This document shows, piece after piece, positions 9,103 to 17,460 of a DNA stretch of 42,458 nucleotides. Origin of the DNA: a virus; the IMG/VR virus record IMGVR_UViG_3300042892_000761, positions 1-42,458 of that record; one strand, 5' to 3'. The translations under genes and the position numbers were made by a program. Position 1 is the stretch's first letter; each line of letters starts with the position of its first letter. Under the pieces are notes generated by a model that worked only from the letters and a program-made list of their open reading frames with translations, did no database searches and was not told the DNA's origin.

Positions 9103-9416
9103 TGAATATTCAAAAGGATAAAGGTTATCAAACTTGGATTACCGATCTCCAGCTTTCAGCAATTGATGCTCCATCTGGGCATGAAATTTTAAGAGAGTGT
9201 TTAGAAATTGCGGAGATGTTAATTAAAAAGAATATATCTTATGGAAACTCTGCTTTAAATCCAGTTAGAGTATTTAGCAAGGCGGATCCAAAAGAACAAA
9301 TTATGGTTAGACTTGATGATAAATTAAGCAGAATTAAAAATGCTGAGTCATTCCCAGGAGACAATGATATAGAAGATATGATTGGCTATTTAGTTTTATA
9401 TAAACTATGTGATTGA
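9102..9416 (+). CDS. MazG-like helical protein, possibly DUF1599/Nmad1
   Basis: 104 aa. The C-terminal half (KKNISYGNSALNPVRVF...IMVRLDDKLSRIKN...DIEDMIGYLVLYKL) resembles the all-alpha DUF1599 family, renamed nucleotide modification associated domain 1, with conserved YG, RLDDKLSRI and ED-x2-GY. The assignment is from memory of the motif order. It abuts the IMPDH-like gene (TAATG) and ends the sugar/nucleotide block. Confidence 0.6.
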   Translation: MNIQKDKGYQTWITDLQLSAIDAPSGHEILRECLEIAEMLIKKNISYGNSALNPVRVFSKADPKEQIMVRLDDKLSRIKNAESFPGDNDIEDMIGYLVLYKLCD

Positions 9417-9441
9417 TTTTAGTCGACTAAGATGGTATACT
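9413..9441 (+). promoter_or_regulatory. Promoter of the terminase genes (leaderless type)
   Basis: TTGATT, 17 bases, TATACT. Only six bases separate the -10 box from the ATG at 9448 and there is no Shine-Dalgarno, so transcription should start at or next to the start codon. Confidence 0.75.
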
Positions 9442-9447
9442 AATTAA

Positions 9448-9984
9448 ATGTCAGAGATAGAATTATCGAGTCATTTTGACCGAATGAACAAAGTTGTAGA
9501 AGAATTACTTAAGGGTAATAATGCTACTGCTATTGCTACTATTACTGGGTTTCCCCGCAAAGATGTTGTTGAATTAATTGGCGAATGGAAATCCGTAGTC
9601 CACAATGATCAGAATGCTAAAGATCGTGCTAAAGAAGCAATATCTGGTGCCGATCAACACTATGCTATGTTAATTAAAGAAGCATGGAAAACTGTAGAAG
9701 ATGCGGATCAATCTGGACAGCTTGGCATTAAATCTGGTGCCTTAAAGTTAATTGCCGATATTGAGACAAAGCGTATAGGAATGCTTCAGCAAGTAGGATT
9801 ATTAGACAATGCTGAAATGGCAGATCAAATTGCTGAGACGGAACGCAAGCAGGAAATTTTAGTTAGAATTTTAAAAGAAGTAACTTCAAGCTGCGGTAAA
9901 TGTAAGATGGATGTTGCTAGAAGGCTATCTCAAATTACAGGAGTAGTTGAATCAATTGTAGTAGAGGATGTCAGTGGACTTTAA
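9448..9984 (+). CDS. Probable terminase small subunit
   Basis: 178 aa, immediately upstream of and overlapping (17 bases) the large terminase gene, the standard location for the DNA-recognition subunit. The N-terminus has a helix-turn-helix-like stretch (GNNATAIATITGFPRKDVVELIGEW, about residues 23-47), followed by long helices suited to oligomerisation and a CGKC pair near the C-terminus. Called from position and architecture rather than a clear family match. Confidence 0.65.
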   Translation: MSEIELSSHFDRMNKVVEELLKGNNATAIATITGFPRKDVVELIGEWKSVVHNDQNAKDRAKEAISGADQHYAMLIKEAWKTVEDADQSGQLGIKSGALKLIADIETKRIGMLQQVGLLDNAEMADQIAETERKQEILVRILKEVTSSCGKCKMDVARRLSQITGVVESIVVEDVSGL

Positions 9985-11773
9985 TTTTGATGATCTCATT
10001 GACATGCTGGATGGCGAAGAATTTGATGAACGCCCAGTTGATCTTCGCACGTTTGTAACAAGCCCTCAGTTTCTTGGCCTGCCTCCACTTTCTGAAGCAC
10101 AGTACACTTTAATTGAAAAAAGTTCTCAGATTTATAAAGAAGCTACGCTAAAGAAACTCTTTGGAGACGAAGAGGGCGCAAGAATGTATAAGCAGACGGC
10201 TACAGAAGTAATTGCTCAACTTGGTAAAGGTTCTGGTAAAGATTATTCATCGACCATTGCAGTTTCATATATAGTATATTTATTATTATGCTTAAAGGAT
10301 CCAGCCACATATTATGGCAAGCCTCCAGGAGATGCAATTGATATTTTAAATATTGCTATAAATGCTCAACAGGCAAATAACGTTTTCTTTAAAGGATTTA
10401 AGACACGCATTGAAAGATCACCTTGGTTTGTTGGAAAATATACAGACAAGGCTTCTGAAATGAAGTTTGATAAATCAGTTACAGTTCACTCAGGCCACTC
10501 AGAGCGTGAGGCGTGGGAAGGATATAACGTACTTGTAGTTATCCTAGACGAGATATCTGGTTTTGCTACAGATAATACAACTGGTCACGATCAAGCTAAA
10601 ACTGCTAATGCTATATACGACATGTATCGTGCCTCAGTTGATTCTCGTTTCCCAGACTTTGGTAAAGTAATTCTTCTTTCATTTCCACGTTTTAAAAATG
10701 ATCCTATTCAAAAGTTTTATGATTCTGTTATTGCTGAAAAAGAAACTATTATACGTACACATCATTTTAAGATGGACGAAGACCTTCCAGACGGAACCGA
10801 AGGAAATGAGTTTGAAGTTCAATGGGAAGAAGATCATATTAAATCCTATTTGATTCCGAAGGTATACGCATTAAAAAGACCTACTTGGGAAGTAAATCCA
10901 ACTAGAAGTATTGATGATTTTAAGACAGCATTTTATAAAAATAGTCTAGATGCCCTAGGACGTTTTGCCTGTATGCCACCAGAAATGGTTGATGCGTTCT
11001 TTAAGTCTCGTGAAAAGATTGAAAAAGCATTTAATAAAATGAATTTAGCGGTGGATAATTTTGGCAGAATAGAAGAGTGGTTTAAGCCAGAAGATGATAA
11101 AGATTATTTTATTCATGTTGACTTAGCTCAGAAGCATGACCATTGTGCTGTAGCTTTAGCGCATGTTGATAGGTGGGTTAATGTTAAAGTAACAAATGAA
11201 TACTCTCAACCAGCTCCAATTGTTAGCGTAGATGCTGTTAGATATTGGACTCCTACTCCAGACAAGTCAGTAGATTTTACTGAAGTAAAAGATTATATTT
11301 TATCTCTTAAGACTCGTGGATTTAACATACGTGCTTGTACATTTGACCGATGGAACTCACATGACATGATGCAGCAATTAAAGGCTTATGGAATTAATAC
11401 AGAACTATTGTCTGTTGCTAAAAAACATTATGACGATATGGCAATGGTTGTTATGGAAGAAAGATTATCTGGTCCAGCAATTAAACTACTTATTGATGAA
11501 TTGCTACAACTTAAAATTATGCGGGACAAAGTGGATCACCCTAGAAAAGGTTCTAAAGACTTAGCAGATGCTGTATGTGGAGCAGTATATAATTCTATTA
11601 GTAGAACTAGACCGAATATGGATAATGAAATAAAGATACATACATATGAGTCTATGAGTTTTGATAATGATTTTAATCCACGAGAAGAAAAAGATCAAGC
11701 ATATAATTTAATTAGAGCGCCAAGAATACCTGAAAACTTACAAGAAGCAATGGATAGGATGCAGATACTATGA
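9968..11773 (+). CDS. terL: Terminase large subunit (packaging ATPase-nuclease)
   Basis: Motor that cuts and pumps DNA into proheads, 601 aa. The ATPase Walker A is LGKGSGKD (about residues 95-102) and Walker B is VVILDEIS (about 189-196). The C-terminal RNase H-like nuclease shows YFIHVDLAQKHD (first Asp), ACTFDRWNS (second Asp) and GSKDLADAVCGA (third Asp pair). The neighbouring downstream genes are not portal or protease, so the usual order is broken here. Confidence 0.95.
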   Translation: MSVDFNFDDLIDMLDGEEFDERPVDLRTFVTSPQFLGLPPLSEAQYTLIEKSSQIYKEATLKKLFGDEEGARMYKQTATEVIAQLGKGSGKDYSSTIAVSYIVYLLLCLKDPATYYGKPPGDAIDILNIAINAQQANNVFFKGFKTRIERSPWFVGKYTDKASEMKFDKSVTVHSGHSEREAWEGYNVLVVILDEISGFATDNTTGHDQAKTANAIYDMYRASVDSRFPDFGKVILLSFPRFKNDPIQKFYDSVIAEKETIIRTHHFKMDEDLPDGTEGNEFEVQWEEDHIKSYLIPKVYALKRPTWEVNPTRSIDDFKTAFYKNSLDALGRFACMPPEMVDAFFKSREKIEKAFNKMNLAVDNFGRIEEWFKPEDDKDYFIHVDLAQKHDHCAVALAHVDRWVNVKVTNEYSQPAPIVSVDAVRYWTPTPDKSVDFTEVKDYILSLKTRGFNIRACTFDRWNSHDMMQQLKAYGINTELLSVAKKHYDDMAMVVMEERLSGPAIKLLIDELLQLKIMRDKVDHPRKGSKDLADAVCGAVYNSISRTRPNMDNEIKIHTYESMSFDNDFNPREEKDQAYNLIRAPRIPENLQEAMDRMQIL

Positions 11774-12018
11774 GTATATATCAAGAAAAAGCTAAAGAAT
11801 GCAAGTGCTGTGGAAAACATGTACCCCTTCCAACTATATTAAAAGAATACAACGAAGTCATGCTTTGTCCTACTACTTTCTCTAATGTAATTGAATATAA
11901 AAGACTATGGAAAGTATTGGGGACTAGGCCAAGCGGAAGCATTAGAAAGCATTTCTCAGAATATGTACAGCAACTTGTTGAGAGCACCATTGACAAAAAC
12001 GAAGACGGAACGTTATAA
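11770..12018 (+). CDS. Small zinc-ribbon protein, 82 aa
   Basis: Starts with CKCCGKHVPLP (CxxC, about residues 11-14) and has a further Cys at about 33 (MLCP); the rest is soluble with WKVLGTRPSGSIRKHF. It overlaps terL (ATGA). No recognised family. Its stop codon region is followed at once by the tRNA promoter. Confidence 0.65.
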   Translation: MSIYQEKAKECKCCGKHVPLPTILKEYNEVMLCPTTFSNVIEYKRLWKVLGTRPSGSIRKHFSEYVQQLVESTIDKNEDGTL

Positions 12019-12019
12019 T
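12014..12019 (+). promoter_or_regulatory. -10 box before tRNA (CAT)
   Basis: TATAAT overlaps the stop codon of the upstream gene and ends 10 bases before the tRNA, so the tRNA may have its own short primary transcript. No clear -35 box. Confidence 0.5.
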
Positions 12020-12029
12020 ATACACCTAA

Positions 12030-12103
12030 GCAACAGTAGCTTAGTTGGTTAAAGCCCCGAACTCATAATTCGGTAATCCTCGGTTCAAGTCCGAGCTGTT
12101 GCA
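12030..12103 (+). tRNA. tRNA with anticodon CAT (Met, or Ile2 if lysidylated)
   Basis: Cloverleaf of 74 nt: acceptor GCAACAG pairs with CTGTTGC, D stem GCTT/AAGC, anticodon stem CCGAA/TTCGG around loop CTCATAA, T stem CTCGG/CCGAG around TTCAAGT, discriminator A, no encoded CCA. The G1:C72 pair rules against an initiator tRNA. CAT could be elongator Met or, with lysidine, a tRNA-Ile reading ATA, a codon that is common in this AT-rich phage. Confidence 0.9.
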
Positions 12104-12113
12104 CGGAAAGGTA

Positions 12114-12119
12114 TATAAT
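12114..12119 (+). promoter_or_regulatory. -10 box of leaderless gene at 12126
   Basis: TATAAT, six bases before the ATG, no Shine-Dalgarno. The -35 position would fall inside the tRNA and shows no consensus. Confidence 0.5.
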
Positions 12120-12125
12120 TAATAT

Positions 12126-12425
12126 ATGGACGAAGACGAGAAGTTAGCCTTCTATTTAGAGATAGGCGCTATTGAAGTAATGGGTATAGAAGATGATGGA
12201 GAGTTTATCTTTAAAATAACCGATGCTGCTAAAGAGCTGGCTCCAGAATTATGGGAAGCTCATGAAGATCACGTCAACTCAACCTTGGTAGAATTATATG
12301 AAAAGGGATTAATTAACGTTTCATATGATGAATCTTTAGAGGCTATAATTGAAATTACTCCAGAAGGAATGGATATCATTAAAGCATCAGGACTTATTGA
12401 TATAAACGAAGAATTTAATATATAA
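12126..12425 (+). CDS. Acidic hypothetical protein, 99 aa
   Basis: Soluble and strongly acidic, flanked by the two tRNA genes. The second half (ELYEKGLINVSYDESLEAIIEITPEGMDIIK) looks like a winged-helix-type beta-hairpin, with TPEG reminiscent of PadR/MarR-like wings, but this is weak. Apparently leaderless. Its stop codon lies inside the -10 box of tRNA-Arg. Confidence 0.65.
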   Translation: MDEDEKLAFYLEIGAIEVMGIEDDGEFIFKITDAAKELAPELWEAHEDHVNSTLVELYEKGLINVSYDESLEAIIEITPEGMDIIKASGLIDINEEFNI

Positions 12426-12426
12426 T
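12421..12426 (+). promoter_or_regulatory. -10 box for tRNA-Arg
   Basis: TATAAT ends exactly six bases before the first base of the tRNA, so the primary transcript probably begins at or next to the mature 5' end. It overlaps the TAA stop of the 99-aa gene. Confidence 0.5.
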
Positions 12427-12432
12427 TAAATT

Positions 12433-12505
12433 GCCTTCGTAGCTCAGAGGACAGAGCATTCGGTTTCTACCCGACTGGCCGCAGGTTCGATCCCTGCCGA
12501 AGGCA
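12433..12505 (+). tRNA. tRNA-Arg (TCT)
   Basis: 73 nt cloverleaf: acceptor GCCTTCG pairs with CGAAGGC, D stem GCTC/GAGC, anticodon loop TTTCTAC (anticodon TCT), T stem GCAGG/CCTGC around TTCGATC, discriminator A, no encoded CCA. The anticodon stem has one mismatch at its top. It reads AGA, the dominant Arg codon in the phage genes here, so it probably compensates for host codon bias. Confidence 0.93.
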
Positions 12506-12509
12506 CTGG

Positions 12510-12539
12510 TTGATAAAAATACAGATAAAATGGTATAAT
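12510..12539 (+). promoter_or_regulatory. Promoter of the CHAP gene with +1 hairpin
   Basis: TTGATA, 18 bases, TATAAT. About 7 nt downstream of the -10 box is an A/T stem (ATTATT...AATAAT) at the expected 5' end of the mRNA, then AAAAGGAG before the start at 12596. Confidence 0.65.
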
Positions 12540-12595
12540 AAAAACAGAATTATTACTAAAATAATATGCAGCAATTAAAATAAAAGGAGAATAAA

Positions 12596-13201
12596 ATGTC
12601 AGCAGTACAAGGATCAGCAGCAAGGCTAGTAGAAGTAGCTTTAGGTGAAGTTGGATATATTGAAGGCCCAAAAGACAATGAAACAAAGTATGGAAAGTTT
12701 ACAAAGTCTAACTTTCAGCCTTGGTGCGGTTCATTTGTTATGTGGTGTGCAAACCAAGCTGGTGTAAAGGTTCCGAATACAGTTTATACCCCAGCAGGCG
12801 CAGCAGCTTTTGTAAAGGCTGGCACATGGCAAAAGGTTGAAGAAGCAGTACCAGCAATTGGAGATATTGTTTACTTTGATTTTCCAAATGATGGCGTAGA
12901 TAGAATTTCACATGTTGGAATTGTTGTTAAGGTAAATGAAGACGGCACAGTTGACGTAGTAGAAGGAAATACTAGCGGAGATAAAAAGGGAGATCAGCGC
13001 AATGGCGGAGAGGCTTGCCTTAAGAACCGTGCTTATAAGAAGAAAAATGGCTCTAAATTGCGTAAGTCTCAACCAGTTGCTATTGTCGGATTTGGTCGTC
13101 CAGCATTTGGTGAGCCAGTCAAGACTAAGACAGATAAGCCAGCAGCAAAAAAGAAGGCAGCACCAGCAGCTAAGCCTGCTGTAGAGTCAAAGAAAAAGTA
13201 G
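12596..13201 (+). CDS. CHAP-domain peptidoglycan hydrolase (probable endolysin)
   Basis: Cell-wall hydrolase of 201 aa. The CHAP triad is visible: PWCGSFVMWC (catalytic Cys44), ISHVGIV (His106) and VVEGNTSG (Glu123/Asn125). After residue 170 comes an Ala/Lys-rich tail (repeated AAKKKAAPAAK-type sequence), which could bind anionic wall polymers. No signal peptide, so release would need a holin such as the small membrane proteins at 17276 and 17461. It could instead be a virion-associated lysin. Confidence 0.85.
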   Translation: MSAVQGSAARLVEVALGEVGYIEGPKDNETKYGKFTKSNFQPWCGSFVMWCANQAGVKVPNTVYTPAGAAAFVKAGTWQKVEEAVPAIGDIVYFDFPNDGVDRISHVGIVVKVNEDGTVDVVEGNTSGDKKGDQRNGGEACLKNRAYKKKNGSKLRKSQPVAIVGFGRPAFGEPVKTKTDKPAAKKKAAPAAKPAVESKKK

Positions 13202-13259
13202 ACAACTAGCACAACATTTGTTATAATAATATACGGGTCGCTCAATTGAGGACCCGTAT
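13199..13259 (+). promoter_or_regulatory. Hsp20 promoter and 5'-terminal hairpin
   Basis: TAGACA, 17 bases, TATAAT (13222-13227). A perfect 9-bp stem ATACGGGTC (13231-13239) / GACCCGTAT (13251-13259) sits at the expected +1. The hairpin does not cover the Shine-Dalgarno, so it looks like a stability element more than a simple RNA thermometer. Confidence 0.7.
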
Positions 13260-13290
13260 ATTAAATACTCGCTTAAAAAAGGAGCACAAA

Positions 13291-13779
13291 ATGGTAAATA
13301 GTTTCACCCTGGATCTTTTCAATGATCCATTTTTTATTGGTTTTGATCGCCAATTCAAAGATCTAGAAAAAACAATGAAAAACTCTTCAAATTATCCTCC
13401 ACACAATATCTCAAAAGTTGGTGGGAGCGATGACATGTATGTTATTGAATTAGCTATTGCTGGATTCAGTAAAGATGACATTGAGGTAGAACAGGATAAA
13501 AATGTTCTTACAATTAAAGGTTCTGCAAAAGAAGACCCGCTAAAGCAATACATCTATAAGGGAATCGGTGGACGGTCTTTTGTAAAAACATTCCAATTGG
13601 CAGAATACGTTGAAGTAAATTCAGTAATTATTTCAAATGGAATTCTGATGATAGCACTCATGAAGATTGTTCCAGAAAATGAAAAACCGAAGAAGTTCGC
13701 TATTCATGATTTTGACGAAATCGAAGGTTTTGAGGACTTAAGAGAGTCGGAAGAATCTACAAAGAAGAAAAAGAAATAG
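13291..13779 (+). CDS. Hsp20/alpha-crystallin small heat-shock protein
   Basis: ATP-independent holdase of about 162 aa. The alpha-crystallin domain runs about residues 38-135: YVIELAIAGFSKDDIEVEQDKNVLTIKG is the classical beta-strand signature, followed by RSFVKTFQLAEYVEV and the SNGILMIAL strand (normally G-x-L). A Lys-rich C-terminal tail follows. The ATG at 13291 is used because AAAAAAGGAG lies just upstream. Hsp20 genes occur in cyanophages and other large phages and may aid virion assembly. Confidence 0.9.
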   Translation: MVNSFTLDLFNDPFFIGFDRQFKDLEKTMKNSSNYPPHNISKVGGSDDMYVIELAIAGFSKDDIEVEQDKNVLTIKGSAKEDPLKQYIYKGIGGRSFVKTFQLAEYVEVNSVIISNGILMIALMKIVPENEKPKKFAIHDFDEIEGFEDLRESEESTKKKKK

Positions 13780-13810
13780 TATAATAGAAGCCTATGGACG
13801 CTACCATAGG
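13780..13810 (+). promoter_or_regulatory. Promoter and +1 hairpin before the thermonuclease gene
   Basis: TATAAT (13780-13785) abuts the Hsp20 stop. CCTATGG (13791-13797) and CCATAGG (13804-13810) form a 7-bp stem starting at the expected +1. A perfect DnaA-box sequence, TGTGGATAA, lies at 13824-13832 in the same leader; AAGGGG precedes the start. Confidence 0.6.
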
Positions 13811-13860
13811 ATGCACCTGAGCATGTGGATAAACGGCTCTTTATAATTTAAGGGGATACC

Positions 13861-14268
13861 ATGTACGAATACCATGTAAAGAATCTTAGCAAAGTAGTAG
13901 ATGGAGATACTATAGACGTAGACATTGATCTAGGTTTTGATATTTCATTTAGCTCAAGAGTAAGGTTAGCTGGTATTGATACCCCAGAAAGTCGTACAAC
14001 TGATAAGGCGGAAAAGGCATTGGGCTTAGAAGCAAAAGAATATCTTAAGTATAAACTGAAAGATGCTAAGTCAATTGTGATTAAAACTGAAAAGATGGAC
14101 AGCTCAGAAAAGTATGGTCGTATCCTTGGTTGGATATTTATAGATGGACAAGAAGTTTCAGTTAATCAACAGATGATTAATGATGGATATGCGTGGGGTT
14201 ATCTTGGAGATACTAAGGTAAAAGACTTTGAATCTTTAGCAAAGATTAGAGCAAAGAAAGTAAAGTAA
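13861..14268 (+). CDS. Thermonuclease (SNase)-like protein
   Basis: OB-fold nuclease domain of 135 aa with the three SNase signatures in order: VDGDTIDV (about residues 13-20, Ca-binding Asp), RLAGIDTPES (about 37-46, Arg/Asp), and SEKYGRILGWI (about 81-91, Glu/Arg). No signal peptide is visible, so it may act in the cytoplasm, for example on host DNA. It abuts the FmdB-like gene (TAATG). Confidence 0.9.
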   Translation: MYEYHVKNLSKVVDGDTIDVDIDLGFDISFSSRVRLAGIDTPESRTTDKAEKALGLEAKEYLKYKLKDAKSIVIKTEKMDSSEKYGRILGWIFIDGQEVSVNQQMINDGYAWGYLGDTKVKDFESLAKIRAKKVK

Positions 14269-14456
14269 TGCCTGTTTATGAATACAGATGTGCAGATGAT
14301 GAAGCACATGCAATACTAGAGATAAATAGAGGAATCAATGATCCAGAAGATCAGTATTCCTGCATAGAGTGTGAGTCTAAAATGGTAAGACATTTCACCC
14401 CTTTTAGTATACAGTTTAAAGGTAATGGCTTCTATAAAACGGATAACCCTAAGTAA
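14268..14456 (+). CDS. FmdB-like zinc-ribbon protein, 62 aa
   Basis: The opening MPVYEYRCADDEAH is the FmdB/CxxC_CXXC_SSSS family signature, with the second Cys pair at CIEC (about residues 35-38) and an FKGNGFYKTD tail that is also typical. The second residue of the first Cys pair is replaced (CADDEAH), so zinc ligation may use His. Cellular homologues are poorly understood regulators. Confidence 0.75.
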   Translation: MPVYEYRCADDEAHAILEINRGINDPEDQYSCIECESKMVRHFTPFSIQFKGNGFYKTDNPK

Positions 14457-14474
14457 TTAAATAGTCAATCATGA

Positions 14475-14502
14475 TATAATTCTTATGTGATACAAAATTT
14501 GT
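14475..14502 (+). promoter_or_regulatory. Promoter and palindrome before the PA14 protein gene
   Basis: TATAAT (about 14475-14480) follows AGTCAATCATGA. The palindrome ATACAAAATTTGTAT lies just after the expected +1, then TAGGAGAA before the TTG start. Same layout as the CHAP, Hsp20, thermonuclease and 24240 promoters. Confidence 0.55.
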
Positions 14503-14522
14503 ATTCCTAGGAGAACCCCTAA

Positions 14523-17282
14523 TTGACTAGAAAGTTAAGAGTATTTACAGCCTTCCTGCTATCTGTAGGTTGGCTTTTTGCTGTTCCAACCGAAGCTCAT
14601 GCAGCAGAAGGTTTAACTGCTGAAGTCTATAGTGTTAATGGTCAAAACAATGCCCCATACATACCCCAAGGAGCCTCTCCAGTAAGGACAGTCAATGTTC
14701 CTAATGTAGACTTTCAGTGGGGTTCTGGATCAGTCCTTGGAGGCCCATCAGAGGACGTTATTGTAAGGTTTACTGGCTATATTCTTAGCAATACTACGCA
14801 AGATATATCATTTTTAGCAACAGCAGACGATGGAACTAGAATATATATTGATGGCATTTTAATAGCAGATGACTGGTTTGATAAAGGTGGTGGAGGAACT
14901 GTAAGTGCCCCAATATCTTTTACAGCAGGAGTTCCCAAAAACATAGAGCTAATGTACTATGAAAATGGCGGGGGAGCAAATGTATTTTTAAACTGGGATC
15001 AATCTGGATCAATGCAAATTATTCCAGCAGAAGCCTTTACTTCAGTGCCACCACCAATAGTAAAAACAATAGGTGCCCCAAGAAATCTTACAGTAACAGA
15101 TGGAGCAACCTCAACAACTTTAACCTGGGAATCTCCAAACACTGGCAATACTCAGCCTGAAAGATATGCTATTTCTTTTAGTGTTCCAGGAAATGGTTGG
15201 GGTATTGCAACTGGAAATGTTGGAGATACCAATGCCCTTAATACAACAATAGTCATTGATCATTCATTATTAGAACAGTTAAAGCCAAGTGGCACTGTCT
15301 GGTCATTTAATATTAGATCAGATAACGATACAGAAAGACTATACTCTGATATTTCAAATGTCGTTATACTTAAAATTGGATTAACCCAAGCAGAAAAAGA
15401 TGCTGCAGCAGCATTAGCTTTAGCAGCACAACAAGAATTAGATAGACAAGCAGCAGCAAATATTGCAGTTACTAATTATGAAAATCAAGAGATAAGAACT
15501 TTATCAGAAGTGTCTATTGCAGAAGATTTAAAATTATTAGCAGATACCGCAACAGCAACTGTCTTAAATCAAAATGTAAAAGCAACCTTGCAATCAAGAA
15601 TTGACGCAAAAACTTCTACAGTATCTACAGCAAAAACATTATTAATACAGGCAAGGCTTGAAGCAGAAGCTGCAGCAAGATTAGCAGCAGAATTAGAGGC
15701 TGCCAGAATAGCTGCTGAGCAAGAAGCAGCAAGGCAAGCAGCTATATTAGCAGAGGCAGCTAGAGTTGAAGCTGCTAGACAAGCAGCACTTGCTGAGGCT
15801 GCACGAGTTGAAACAGAAAGACAAGCAGCACTTGCTGAGGCTGCACGAGTTGAAACAGAAAGACAAGCAGCACTTGCTGAAGCAGCTAGGGTTGAAGCAG
15901 AAAGACAAGCTGCTATAGCAGAGGCTAATCGTATTGCTGCGGAACAAGAGGCTGCTAGACAGGCTGCTATTAGAGCGGAACAAGAAAGATTAGCTGAAAT
16001 TGCAAGACAAGAAGCAATTAAAGCAGAGGAAGAAAAAGCAAAAGCTGAAGAGGCTGCCAGAATAGCAGAAGAAGAAGCAAGAATTGCTGAAGAAAATGCT
16101 CGCATTGCCGAAGAAGAAAGGCTAAAGGCAGAAGAAGAAGCTCGGATAGCCGAAGAAGAGAGATTAAAAGCAGAAGAAGAAGCTCGGATAGCCGAAGAAG
16201 AGAGATTAAAAGCAGAAGAAGAAGCTCGGATAGCCGAAGAAGAAAGGCTAAAGGCAGAAGAAGAAGCTCGGATAGCCGAAGAAGAGAGATTAAAAGCTGA
16301 AGAAGAGGCACGTATTGCGGAAGAGGAAAAGGCCAAAGCAGAGGAAGAGGCACGTATTGCTGAGGAAGAAAGATTAAAAGCAGAGGAAGAGGCTAAAGCA
16401 GCAGAAGAGGCTCGTTTAAAAGCAGAAGCAGAAGCTAAGGCTGCTGAGGAGGAAAGATTAGAGGCAGAAGCGGAGGCAAAAGCTAAAGCCGAAGAGGATG
16501 CCAGACTAGAAGCAGAAAGAATTGCTGAAGAGAAAGAGGCCAAAGAAAAAGCTGAGGAAGATAGAATTGCTGAAGAAAAAAGATTGAAGGCAGAGGCTGA
16601 TGCCAAAGCAAAAGCTGAAGCAGATAGAATTGCTGCTGAAAAAGCAAATAGTGAAACAACTAAAGAAGAAGTAAAAGAAGCAGTAGCAGCAGTAATTACT
16701 GGCAATACAATTACTCAAGCACAAGCAGCAGAAGTTGTAAATACATTAATGGCTGATGGAAATGTTAGTAAAGCCGAGGTTACTAATCTTGTAGAGGCTT
16801 TAACTGCTGATGGTGGTAAGTTAAATGAATCAGAAAAATCTTTAGTAGCAGATGCATTAGTTGCTTCAGCAGATGGAGAAGCCTTAAGTTCTGAGCAAAT
16901 TAAAGATTCTGGGATTGAGTATAAAGATCTCCCAGCAGAAACACCTGTAGATGTTAGAACAGATGAACAAGGAAATGCAGTTGTTATTACTGCGGAAGTA
17001 GCAGCACAAGTTGAATTGCTACAAGATCCTGCAGCATTGTTGGCAGAAGCATTTTCAGATCCAGGAGCAGCGTTAGCAGCACTTGGAAGTATTGGTGCTG
17101 ACATGTCAACAGAAGAAAGAGAAGAAGCAACAGACATGGTTGTAGCAACAGTTGTAGCAGCGGGAGCAGCAATTAACGCAGCAGCAGTAGCTGCAGGTGG
17201 AACAACAGGTGGAGGCACAGGCGGCGGAAGTTCTGGTGGAGGATCAAATTCACCAGCATCAAGAGGAGGAAGAAGATGGTAA
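14523..17282 (+). CDS. Secreted PA14-FN3-coiled-coil repeat protein, 919 aa
   Basis: The N-terminal signal peptide (hydrophobic core about residues 7-22, cleavage after AHA/AA at about 28) is followed by a PA14-like carbohydrate-binding domain (about 29-170: [36 protein letters not shown]), a fibronectin-III-like domain (about 185-290), a very long Ala/Glu/Arg coiled coil (about 290-735) built on a 14-residue repeat, a helical acidic region, and a Gly/Ser-rich end with RGGRRW. TTG start after TAGGAG. It may be an adsorption fibre, or a protein displayed on the infected cell; signal peptides are unusual for virion proteins. Confidence 0.8.
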   Translation: MTRKLRVFTAFLLSVGWLFAVPTEAHAAEGLTAEVYSVNGQNNAPYIPQGASPVRTVNVPNVDFQWGSGSVLGGPSEDVIVRFTGYILSNTTQDISFLATADDGTRIYIDGILIADDWFDKGGGGTVSAPISFTAGVPKNIELMYYENGGGANVFLNWDQSGSMQIIPAEAFTSVPPPIVKTIGAPRNLTVTDGATSTTLTWESPNTGNTQPERYAISFSVPGNGWGIATGNVGDTNALNTTIVIDHSLLEQLKPSGTVWSFNIRSDNDTERLYSDISNVVILKIGLTQAEKDAAAALALAAQQELDRQAAANIAVTNYENQEIRTLSEVSIAEDLKLLADTATATVLNQNVKATLQSRIDAKTSTVSTAKTLLIQARLEAEAAARLAAELEAARIAAEQEAARQAAILAEAARVEAARQAALAEAARVETERQAALAEAARVETERQAALAEAARVEAERQAAIAEANRIAAEQEAARQAAIRAEQERLAEIARQEAIKAEEEKAKAEEAARIAEEEARIAEENARIAEEERLKAEEEARIAEEERLKAEEEARIAEEERLKAEEEARIAEEERLKAEEEARIAEEERLKAEEEARIAEEEKAKAEEEARIAEEERLKAEEEAKAAEEARLKAEAEAKAAEEERLEAEAEAKAKAEEDARLEAERIAEEKEAKEKAEEDRIAEEKRLKAEADAKAKAEADRIAAEKANSETTKEEVKEAVAAVITGNTITQAQAAEVVNTLMADGNVSKAEVTNLVEALTADGGKLNESEKSLVADALVASADGEALSSEQIKDSGIEYKDLPAETPVDVRTDEQGNAVVITAEVAAQVELLQDPAALLAEAFSDPGAALAALGSIGADMSTEEREEATDMVVATVVAAGAAINAAAVAAGGTTGGGTGGGSSGGGSNSPASRGGRRW
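15789..15872 (+). repeat. 42-bp tandem repeat (two copies) inside the PA14 gene
   Basis: Two near-identical 42-base units beginning CTTGCTGAGGCTGCACGAG start at 15789 and 15831, encoding [14 protein letters not shown]. The identity at DNA level suggests recent duplication. Confidence 0.75.
16098..16307 (+). repeat. 42-bp tandem repeat array (about 5 copies) inside the PA14 gene
   Basis: Units beginning GCTCGGATAGCCGAAGAAG start at 16140, 16182, 16224 and 16266, with a diverged unit at 16098 and further decayed units to about 16400. Each encodes [14 protein letters not shown]. The arrays should expand and contract by slippage, changing coiled-coil length by two heptads at a time. Confidence 0.8.
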
Positions 17283-17458
17283 GAATAGTAAAAAATATCC
17301 TAAAAGATATGGTAGACCAGGCATGGACTCTCCTTGGAATGTTTATAGCCTGGGTAGTTTTGGACGGTAGTGCTAAGACAATTGTTGGATATGGAATCAT
17401 GGCAACAACAGCCCTATGGGTATTAACAAGCCCAATACGTAATAAAGAGGAGGAATAA
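17276..17458 (+). CDS. Small holin-like membrane protein, 60 aa
   Basis: Two hydrophobic helices (about residues 16-31 and 36-52) flanked by a basic N-terminus and an acidic KEEE end, the layout of a small class II holin. It overlaps the PA14 gene by seven bases and is followed by a second membrane protein. The holin role is inferred from size, topology and the CHAP lysin nearby. Confidence 0.55.
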   Translation: MVRIVKNILKDMVDQAWTLLGMFIAWVVLDGSAKTIVGYGIMATTALWVLTSPIRNKEEE

Positions 17459-17460
17459 CT

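Noticed and set aside
15569-16705. 378-aa minus-strand open frame opposite the PA14 gene
   Set aside because: It is a Ser/Ala-rich shadow of the Ala/Glu repeat coding on the other strand, with no start signal and no domain.
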